Shown here: positions 17,039 through 23,362 of the stretch, piece after piece | How positions within the stretch are numbered: the first letter of the stretch is position 1 | How the letters are laid out: every line of letters starts with the position of its first letter | Assembly (NCBI GenBank): GCA_023410475.1 | Contig: JAEYPS010000006.1 | Span: 62,001-126,000, forward strand | DNA: 64,000 nucleotides | Source: Bacillota bacterium | Lineage (GTDB): Bacteria; Bacillota; Clostridia; Christensenellales; SZUA-584 | Direction: 5' to 3' | Notes under the pieces: model-generated | The model's input: only the letters and a program-made list of their open reading frames with translations | What the model was told of the DNA's origin: nothing | Databases searched by the model: none | Made by a program: the position numbers and the translations under genes

Positions 17039-17920
17039 ATGCGGTGGTGGAAATTAAAAAATATATACTTTGATCATCCTTACTTTGATTATACGAATAA
17101 TACTCTGTCCGAGGCGGAAGCAGAGTGCGTTTTCAATACCGGTTTTCCAACCTTCGATAAGATGGTTAAGGGAGCAAAAAAGCGCTTTGATATGCCGCCG
17201 GAGGCATGGGCGGATTTTGATAAAGTCATCGCAGAAAGAGCATCTACTAAGCGACAATGGAAAATGACCAAGCGCATTGGGGCGTACATTTCACAGCATA
17301 GGCGATTGGCTATTGTTTGTCTGGCAGTTGTCCTTATCGTTTCATTTTTTACGCTCGTACCGTTTGGCCGCGCGCTTGCAGCCAGTCTTTTTGACATGAT
17401 TATGCGTGTGATTGAGGGGCGTATAGAGGTTACAAGTCAGAATCCCGATTATGACGATTATAATTATGTCAACTTGACCGCAGAACAATACAATAAAGAT
17501 AATATTGGCGACTCTGAATCTACATATGAAAAAGATCTGTTATATTACCCTGATATAGAGCGATTTGTAAAACAAACAGGTTTAGCGCCTGTTACATTAA
17601 AAACGGACTGGCTTACATGCCAAACAATCCAAAGCCTTGACGATAAAGACCTTGGTATAACGTTAACAGTTCAATATTTAACCCGGGACGGATTATATGT
17701 CGTAGTAACGCAACGCTGGGGTCTTGGTAAAGATATCGTTTTTCGTGTTGAGGGTGCTACATACAACAAAACAATCATTTTTGGTAATAAGGAATTATTC
17801 TATACCACTGATCCAGTCGATGGATCATTTGTAGGAACTGCGCTCCTTGACGACTCGTTATTGATAATCGGCGCAGAAAATGGTATAGATACTGGACAGC
17901 TTATTAACGCTATGAAGTAG
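17039..17920 (+). CDS. single-pass membrane protein, putative anti-sigma factor
   Basis: A 293-aa protein: cytoplasmic N-terminal part of about 90 residues, one membrane helix (RLAIVCLAVVLIVSFFTLV, about 91-109), and an extracytoplasmic C-terminal domain of about 180 residues. The C-terminal part, ending in SLLIIGAENGIDTGQLINAM, resembles the DUF4367-type domains linked to clostridial ECF factors; I am not certain of that assignment. No zinc-binding HxxxCxxC anti-sigma motif is present. ATG 17039 follows GAGGTGA by eight bases. Position right after the sigma gene argues for the role; a sensor without sigma binding is the alternative. Confidence 0.65.
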   Translation: MRWWKLKNIYFDHPYFDYTNNTLSEAEAECVFNTGFPTFDKMVKGAKKRFDMPPEAWADFDKVIAERASTKRQWKMTKRIGAYISQHRRLAIVCLAVVLIVSFFTLVPFGRALAASLFDMIMRVIEGRIEVTSQNPDYDDYNYVNLTAEQYNKDNIGDSESTYEKDLLYYPDIERFVKQTGLAPVTLKTDWLTCQTIQSLDDKDLGITLTVQYLTRDGLYVVVTQRWGLGKDIVFRVEGATYNKTIIFGNKELFYTTDPVDGSFVGTALLDDSLLIIGAENGIDTGQLINAMK

Positions 17921-17938
17921 CTATAAGATAACTAAGTA

Positions 17939-17967
17939 AAGCGCCCATATATGCAGGGCGCTTTTGC
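17939..17967. terminator. bidirectional terminator between convergent genes
   Basis: AGCGCCC (17940-17946) pairs with GGGCGCT (17956-17962), with T run to the right and A run to the left. It serves the sigma operon and the convergent secreted-protein gene. Confidence 0.75.
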
Positions 17968-17974
17968 TTATCAG

Positions 17975-18358
17975 CTATATTGTATAGTATTTATTAACGC
18001 CATCCGATTGTGTTTTGCCTATATACCATGCATACAGCTTATAGCTGCCGGAGCTAAGTGTTACTGTTTTTTCTGCCTTTACAAATGTACTATTTGCGCT
18101 AGCACTTCCAGATGTAACATATACCTCAGATCCGTTAACTATTTTGTACAATGTAAAACCAACTTTAATGTCTTCTGGAAGTGCTGCTGTTGCGCTTGCC
18201 CAAGCGCGATATGAATTGCCTGATACATTGGTCAGGCCGCTTGAAAGCCCTACAGCGCCAAAGGGAACAATTTCTACCTTCTCTGCGGCAATAGCAGTAC
18301 CGCTAAATGACAGACATAGTATTACTATTAGAACAAAACACATTAACCGCTTTTTCAT
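17975..18358 (-). CDS. small secreted protein of unknown function
   Basis: A 127-aa protein with a clear signal peptide (MKKRLMCFVLIVILCLSFSG, cleavage near TAIAA). The mature part of about 100 residues is serine-rich and beta-predicted (YRAWASATAALPEDIKVGF and SGSYKLYAWYIGKTQSDG). I do not recognise a named domain with confidence; it recalls short secreted DUF6147-type proteins. RBS AAGGAG precedes the start. On its own strand, 44 bases upstream, stands a copy of the ECF promoter motif, so it is a likely member of the sigma regulon. Confidence 0.75.
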   Translation of the reverse strand: MKKRLMCFVLIVILCLSFSGTAIAAEKVEIVPFGAVGLSSGLTNVSGNSYRAWASATAALPEDIKVGFTLYKIVNGSEVYVTSGSASANSTFVKAEKTVTLSSGSYKLYAWYIGKTQSDGVNKYYTI

Positions 18359-18401
18359 TTGATTTACTCCTTGTGTGATATTTTATTTCATCGCTTTTTA
18401 T

Positions 18402-18428
18402 ATGACACGCCAGCGCAGAAAAATATGA
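18402..18428 (-). promoter_or_regulatory. putative ECF promoter P4 (minus strand)
   Basis: On the minus strand: TCATAT (18423-18428), 15 bases, TGTCAT (18402-18407), continuing ATAA. Same layout as P1-P3. It reads toward the secreted protein gene ending at 17975. Confidence 0.6.
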
Positions 18429-18462
18429 CGATGAAAAATATAAAATTTAACAAAATTAATAG

Positions 18463-18489
18463 TCATAATTTCCCGACTTGTGGTGTCTA
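18463..18489 (+). promoter_or_regulatory. putative ECF promoter P2
   Basis: TCATAA (18463-18468), 15 bases, TGTCTA (18484-18489), continuing TATAG. It reads through a structured leader toward the CHAT-like protein gene at 18694. Confidence 0.65.
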
Positions 18490-18543
18490 TATAGTAAGAA
18501 TGTATAGCATGAGAAATTTAGATTCAAGTACAAAAGAGGTGAT

Positions 18544-18660
18544 GTGTATGATTGTATAAAAAGTCCTTGCATAAAACCAAAGGCATCAACCCTACCGTAT
18601 TACTACGGTAGCTGGATTAGCAAGGACTATTTGGTATTGTATCACAATGACTTGTACTAG
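18544..18660 (+). other. structured leader with overlapping short open frame
   Basis: An outer stem AGTCCTTGC (18562-18570) / GCAAGGACT (18620-18628) encloses an 8-bp stem CTACCGTA/TACGGTAG with a TTAC loop (18592-18611). A GTG-started frame of 38 codons spans 18544-18660, next to AGAGGTG; alternatively ATG 18548 opens a three-codon frame. It fits no riboswitch class I know. It may control the next gene by attenuation, or be a small RNA or peptide gene. Confidence 0.45.
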
Positions 18661-18693
18661 GTAAAGAACGAACTGATGAAAGGAGAAATACAA

Positions 18694-19443
18694 ATGAAAA
18701 TCTTTAAAGCAAGCAGCGTTTTTGCTTTGATCGTGATGCTGGCTCTCATGTCAACAATGCCTGCATTAGCCGCAGACACTCCGCTCTCGGAAATCTATTT
18801 TTATAACCATGGTGAGGTTGGCGGACTTTCTACTCTTGACACAACGACATACAAATCCCAAACTGAAGCTGAAATCGATAGTGCAGGATATGACTGCAAA
18901 AGCTATACAAACGTCGCGGCCGGCCCTAAGTCTAGTAGTTCTGTAATAAGAACGCTGGGCAACGACGCTGTCTTTCATATTAATTGCCACGCTGGCCCTG
19001 GTCGTATGGCGACCGTAAAAAATAACACTATTACTCGGCTTTCCGCTAAGGCTGTTTCTGACGATTCTGTGTATTCTCTGGCTTATAATTTTGATAATAC
19101 AACGAACAAGCTTAAGAATATCAGACTTGCATATTGGTCCGGATGTAATACATACGGGACAAGTTCTACTTATGGAAGCCTAAACGAAAAATCTATTAAT
19201 CTCGGGGTTGATGCTGCTGTTACTCACACTGATAATACTTATGCTTCAAGATCGACATACTTTGCATATCTATTTTTCTGGTACTTAAACCGTGATAGTG
19301 CAACTGTAAGTGCGGCCCTTGCAAGTGCAAAAGCTTATGCCTTAGCTCAATTCAACAATGATGATTACATTACAAAGACTGTAAAAACCAACGTTGCTGG
19401 TTCTTCTTCCACAAAGATTAAGCCAGCCGCCTATGGTAGCTAA
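18694..19443 (+). CDS. secreted CHAT/caspase-like (clan CD) protease homologue
   Basis: A 249-aa protein with a signal peptide (MKIFKASSVFALIVMLALMS, cleavage near ALAA/D28). The mature part follows the order of CHAT proteases: FHINCHAGPG (candidate catalytic His99), IRLAYWSGCNTYG (candidate nucleophile Cys151), then the family-like tail with VDAAVTHTDN, a helix with FAYLFFWYL, and VSAALASAKAYALAQF. No other domain is attached. ATG 18694 has AAAGGAGA eight bases upstream. Known bacterial CHAT proteases are mostly cytoplasmic and act in defence or cell death; an exported one is unusual. Assignment rests on motif order and is not proven. Confidence 0.65.
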   Translation: MKIFKASSVFALIVMLALMSTMPALAADTPLSEIYFYNHGEVGGLSTLDTTTYKSQTEAEIDSAGYDCKSYTNVAAGPKSSSSVIRTLGNDAVFHINCHAGPGRMATVKNNTITRLSAKAVSDDSVYSLAYNFDNTTNKLKNIRLAYWSGCNTYGTSSTYGSLNEKSINLGVDAAVTHTDNTYASRSTYFAYLFFWYLNRDSATVSAALASAKAYALAQFNNDDYITKTVKTNVAGSSSTKIKPAAYGS

Positions 19444-19486
19444 ATCATTCTGATACATATCGGCTATAAAAAGAAAGGAGATCATC

Positions 19487-20479
19487 ATGAAAAAAAATAT
19501 AAAAATAACGATATGCATAATATCTGTTATGTTGTTGGTTGTTTTTGCTGGTATCATGACTGCTATGGCCTCGACTCCCACTCCCTCCATTATGGGCGTA
19601 ACCCCGCTAAGTGGTGAAGTTAGCGAAGCCATTACAACGGAAATCCAAGCCTTGGAAATCTCTAGGGGCGAACTTAAGCTTGTTGCTGAACAACAGAATC
19701 ACTGGGGTGATCAGCGGCTAATATGTCAAGATGATAACTATCAATATTTTATTGACGCTGAAAGCTCTAAGGTTGTTTCTATGGTTTTGAATAGCGAACG
19801 GTTGGACAAACTGGCAAACTTGTCTACAGACATTCGCACTGCTAAGGATTATACAGCGCTCGTGTATTCATATACAGATACTTTTCTGCGATCCTTCGGC
19901 AAGAATACAATGAAAATTGAATCGCATATTAATGCGGAGAATCCTGTCGAATACGTATCATTTGAAATCATTGATCAGGTCGGAGACTGTCTCGTCAATA
20001 CTGGTTATATGAGTTTTGCCATTGATGGAACTCTCGTAGTATTTGGTGGAACAAGCAATACGATTGATGATTTCAAGGATTCTGACAAGCTGAGCAAGTC
20101 TATGATTAAGGATATTGTGTTTAAAGAACTCATAGACATAAACAGTGAAATGAAGACTCAAGGCGCAAATTCTACTGTGGCTGAAACCGAAAAAATTGAT
20201 CCTCCGCTAAGAGAGGGTGATATTAATCCTGAAGATGAGCAAATCGGCAAAGAACCAGTTGAAACTCCACCCTTTGAAATTTATATTAAATCAGTAAATG
20301 ATGTAAATTTCAAAAAGATTTACAAAACTATTTACAATGGTTCTGTAGTATGGACTGTAGAAGCACAAGTATACACTAGCTGGGGAAAAATCGATGAGAT
20401 ATTCAATTACATTTTCTGCTTCAAGGTTGACGCTAATAATGGTAACATAATAGAAGCAGAAGTAATTTCGGGTAGCTAA
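19487..20479 (+). CDS. exported protein, paralogue of the lipoprotein at 20573
   Basis: A 330-aa protein with a signal peptide (MKKNIKITICIISVMLLVVF, cleavage after AMA near residue 28) and no lipobox cysteine. The C-terminal segment VVWTVEAQVYTSWGKIDEIF aligns with the protein encoded at 20573 (WIVELETITSWGEYDDIF), and both end in EAxSGS. Alternating strand/helix near residues 50-100 (QYFIDAESSKVVSMVL) recalls PepSY-like domains that bind or inhibit peptidases; inference only. AAAGGAGA precedes ATG 19487. It follows the CHAT-like gene by 43 bases, so the two are probably cotranscribed from P2. Confidence 0.7.
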   Translation: MKKNIKITICIISVMLLVVFAGIMTAMASTPTPSIMGVTPLSGEVSEAITTEIQALEISRGELKLVAEQQNHWGDQRLICQDDNYQYFIDAESSKVVSMVLNSERLDKLANLSTDIRTAKDYTALVYSYTDTFLRSFGKNTMKIESHINAENPVEYVSFEIIDQVGDCLVNTGYMSFAIDGTLVVFGGTSNTIDDFKDSDKLSKSMIKDIVFKELIDINSEMKTQGANSTVAETEKIDPPLREGDINPEDEQIGKEPVETPPFEIYIKSVNDVNFKKIYKTIYNGSVVWTVEAQVYTSWGKIDEIFNYIFCFKVDANNGNIIEAEVISGS

Positions 20480-20518
20480 TCATCCGAGATTATTATAGCC
20501 TAACAGTAATAAGTATAA

Positions 20519-20556
20519 GAGCCTGAAGCATAGTTATTGAACTATGCTTCAGGCTC
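20519..20556. other. perfect 17-bp inverted repeat with 4-base loop
   Basis: Left arm 20519-20535 (GAGCCTGAAGCATAGTT), loop ATTG, right arm 20540-20556. No T run follows on the plus strand; a T-rich stretch follows on the minus strand. It stands 16 bases before the next start codon, so it could terminate, stabilise or attenuate. Confidence 0.75.
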
Positions 20557-20572
20557 TCAAAATGAGGGTTAT

Positions 20573-21544
20573 ATGAAGTTAAATAAGCAAATTATTATAT
20601 TCATTATGGAAACATTTATGCTAGTATCACTTCTTGGTTGTACAAATAACCATATTGGCGAATCTAGTCCGTTTCTTGCCGGTAATGAGAAAAAGGATGA
20701 GGCGAATGATATTATGGTTGAACCAATTGAATATTTACATGCTGCAGGGCTAGCTAGGGGAGATATTATTTTCATAGGAAATAAAACAAATGAATATGGT
20801 GAAGAATTAAAAATATACAGTGATGATATATTTAAATATTCTATACATGATAATTATATAGTGACGGGCGTAAAAAATGAGGAATTATGGGATAAATTAG
20901 AATATGGTACAGTTGAATCGCTAAAAGAATACGACTTGGTAGACAAAGGGCATGAAGTCATAAAAAAACTATATAATTATTATGACCAAAACTCCGAATT
21001 AATAGTTGATTATCATTATAATGCTGATAATTATTTAGAGACCATCACGTTTGAAGTAAAAGAAAAACTAAGTGACTCTATTATAAACAATAATACCTTC
21101 AGCCTTTCATGTGATGGGACATTGTTCCTTTTTACTCGGATTATGAATGACCAATCGCTTTTTGTTGATGAAAGGATGATTTCTTCAGACAAAGTGTATT
21201 TAATTTGTATAGATGAATTATCAAAAATCAAGCAAATGCTCGAGGATAATAACGGATATCTTCCTGAGGGTATGTACATTCCCGGATTACCACAAAAAGG
21301 TAATATTATTATGTTTGGAGATGAAGGGTTTGAGTTGCCGGATTTTACGATGGATATAAATCACATAGACATATATAGGCAAGAGAAAGTGATGTTTAAC
21401 GATGAAGTGAATTGGATTGTCGAGTTGGAGACTATAACAAGTTGGGGAGAATACGACGATATATTCAACTATCTATGGAGCTTCCTTGTTAACCCTTACA
21501 CAGGAGATATTATACATGTAGAAGCTCTATCTGGAGGCAGTTAA
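20573..21544 (+). CDS. lipoprotein, paralogue of the exported protein at 19487
   Basis: A 323-aa protein with a type II signal peptide: basic start, hydrophobic stretch and lipobox LLGC near residue 23, so it is probably anchored to the outer face of the membrane. The mature part is acidic, with a C-terminal domain (WIVELETITSWGEYDDIF) shared with the preceding protein. ATG 20573 follows GAGGG; an earlier in-frame start lies inside the hairpin. A weak link to the CHAT-like protease as substrate, inhibitor or receptor is suggested by position only. A terminator follows at 21681. Confidence 0.72.
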   Translation: MKLNKQIIIFIMETFMLVSLLGCTNNHIGESSPFLAGNEKKDEANDIMVEPIEYLHAAGLARGDIIFIGNKTNEYGEELKIYSDDIFKYSIHDNYIVTGVKNEELWDKLEYGTVESLKEYDLVDKGHEVIKKLYNYYDQNSELIVDYHYNADNYLETITFEVKEKLSDSIINNNTFSLSCDGTLFLFTRIMNDQSLFVDERMISSDKVYLICIDELSKIKQMLEDNNGYLPEGMYIPGLPQKGNIIMFGDEGFELPDFTMDINHIDIYRQEKVMFNDEVNWIVELETITSWGEYDDIFNYLWSFLVNPYTGDIIHVEALSGGS

Positions 21545-21680
21545 AAGCAAATGCTACCCTATATGGTACTTATACATACTACTATATACTTCCTGTACTA
21601 ACGTTGCTAGCTGCAAAAATATATATAAGATACCTTCCTGAAAATAATTAATTGAAACTTTTATAACAACCGATATAGCA

Positions 21681-21718
21681 GAGTATTACGCATAGAATAA
21701 TGTAATACTCCTTTTTTA
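21681..21718 (+). terminator. rho-independent terminator of the exported-protein operon
   Basis: GAGTATTAC (21681-21689) pairs with GTAATACTC (21702-21710), followed by CTTTTTT. Confidence 0.8.
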
Positions 21719-21793
21719 TATTGTCGCATAAGCCGCTTTATTAAAACATGTCAGTTCTCAAGAACACTGCTTTATTTTTATTATAAATATTCG

Positions 21794-21820
21794 TCATATT
21801 TTGACGGTTTATCGTGTCTA
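21794..21820 (+). promoter_or_regulatory. putative ECF promoter P3 (orphan)
   Basis: TCATAT (21794-21799), 15 bases, TGTCTA (21815-21820), continuing TATAG. No convincing gene follows before the terminator at 22063. Confidence 0.6.
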
Positions 21821-22062
21821 TATAGCAGGAAATGTATATTGTGCTAGTTCGGATTGAGTTAAAAGGGGTTATAGAAGAATTTTTATAACGATAAGTATTA
21901 ATTATAGGACTTAAAAGCCTTCATAAATCATTTACAGCCCTGTCCAGCATACATAAAGCAACAATACATATACATAAGGTTCCTCCCTGTAAAAAAAGAT
22001 AAAAAAAGCATTGCTCTTTTAGAGTTTATAGAGAGCGGACTGCTTAATATAATGGCCTTCAT
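21821..22062. other. non-coding AT-rich stretch downstream of P3
   Basis: No plus-strand gene with a ribosome site was found. On the minus strand GGGAGG precedes ATG at 21975 for a 15-residue cysteine-containing frame (21928-21975), which may be chance. The P3 transcript would be about 270 nt and end at the terminator 22063-22099. Confidence 0.4.
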
Positions 22063-22099
22063 GGCCGAGTTTACTTATTTTCGTAAGCTCGGCCTTTTT
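22063..22099 (+). terminator. strong rho-independent terminator
   Basis: GGCCGAG (22063-22069) pairs with CTCGGCC (22088-22094), extended by TTTAC/GTAAG to 12 bp, followed by TTTTT. Confidence 0.85.
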
Positions 22100-22182
22100 A
22101 ATTTATGCGGGCATATACCGCGTTGCCGTTCCCCTCCCTCCGTATTGATTTTTCCCTTAAAAAACTGAACGGAGGTTTCTAT

Positions 22183-22605
22183 ATGAAAACGATAAATTTG
22201 CGGGATTATTACCCGTTTTATACGTCCGATTGCCTCGTCGATGTACCGGACGAGGTTGCCGCGCTGTTGCTTTCCTATGCACGCCAAGAGGCTTCTTACC
22301 AGCGTCGTACATACCGGCACAAGGCGCATTTCTCTCTCGACCGGAACGACGGCATCGAAAACAACATTCTTTTCGTGTCCCTGTCGCCATGCGAGATATA
22401 TGAACGCAAGGTCACAAACGAACAGCTCCACGCGGCTATAGCCAGCTTGTCGGACAAGCAGGCCAAGCGCATCTATGCTTACTACTTTTTAGGCATGAGC
22501 AAGGCGGCTATCGCCAAGGCCGAAGGTGTCAACAAAAGCCAAGTGACGCGCTCCATCAAAACGGCTTTACGCAACATAGAGCGATTCCTGAAAAATATGC
22601 CTTGA
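22183..22605 (+). CDS. sigma-70-like HTH protein of the mobile element
   Basis: A 140-aa protein whose C-terminal half is a sigma region 4-type HTH (AIASLSDKQAKRIYAYYFLG, then KAAIAKAEGVNKSQVTRSIK). The N-terminal part is typical of the small sigma-like proteins that regulate Tn916-like and TnCTn elements. ATG 22183 follows GGAGGTTTCTAT; the frame runs further upstream without a start signal. It is in the GC-richer style of the element backbone and marks the return to backbone after the cargo. Probably controls transfer or excision genes. Confidence 0.82.
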   Translation: MKTINLRDYYPFYTSDCLVDVPDEVAALLLSYARQEASYQRRTYRHKAHFSLDRNDGIENNILFVSLSPCEIYERKVTNEQLHAAIASLSDKQAKRIYAYYFLGMSKAAIAKAEGVNKSQVTRSIKTALRNIERFLKNMP

Positions 22606-23069
22606 AGGCGCAACGATTACCTCTAAAATGTCATGGCTTATGAAGGACATTACTTGTCCGCTTGGATGATCTTTGACAATTTCATATACGGTATTTCAGG
22701 TACATTCCCTGTGTGGCTGTAAGGCAAGCGGCATAAGAGGCGGCGCGACTATGGCGTAAGCTTGAGCGATAAACGGACTCTTTGACCTGGCTGTGGCAGG
22801 CCGGGCGCGACGACACACGCAGGCAATCATGATACTTCCTCACGGCCCCCTATAGACTTGGGGGGAGCCTCTGCGGTATGCGTCAGTCTGGCAAACAACG
22901 GTATTCGCGGAGCTATGATGCGGTAAAGCTGGCCGCAGCCTGAAATATCCCCCTCTGCCGGGGAGCGTGACAAATACGGCAGAAAATCAGGTAAGGTAAG
23001 GATAGGCTGGCGCTGTTTATATTTCACTGCCAGCCTACCTTATTATTAAATACAAGTGGAGGCTGAAAA
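22606..23069. other. intergenic region with terminator-like hairpin
   Basis: I see no gene in these 464 bases. GTAAGGATAGGCTGGC (22996-23011) and GCCAGCCTACCTT (23029-23041) form a stem with a one-base bulge just before the next ribosome site. GC-rich stretches near 22740-22940 have no start signals. Confidence 0.5.
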
Positions 23070-23267
23070 ATGGGAAATGCTAAATCAACCTCTTGTGAAA
23101 AAAGAAAATTGCCCGATCTTTCCGATCAAAACCATTTGGCACAAAAGTCAATCTATCAGGTGGACGGCAAGACGTTTGTCGTAGAGCCTGTCTTTAAGCC
23201 TGATGCAATGGAAACCGTCGGCACGATTCTCGTCAATCTTATGCGGACAGACGCAAGTCAAGGTTAG
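23070..23267 (+). CDS. tnpW: TnpW-family transposon protein
   Basis: A 65-aa protein. The conserved part IYQVDGKTFVVEPVFKPDAM followed by ETVGTILVNLM is the mark of the TnpW family, which sits immediately before large serine recombinases in clostridial transposons; its molecular role is unknown. AGTGGAGG precedes ATG 23070. The recombinase gene starts 95 bases later. Confidence 0.8.
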   Translation: MGNAKSTSCEKRKLPDLSDQNHLAQKSIYQVDGKTFVVEPVFKPDAMETVGTILVNLMRTDASQG

Positions 23268-23362
23268 GCGAACAACGCTGTGCCAAACGTGACAACGGCG
23301 GTCGGATATGGTATATCTTTCACTGTAAACACTGCTTATTTGACTGCCGGAAAGGAGGACTT

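Noticed and set aside
18544..18660. c-di-GMP riboswitch
   Set aside because: The nested stems suggested one, but the conserved GEMM core sequences and tetraloop-receptor features are not present.
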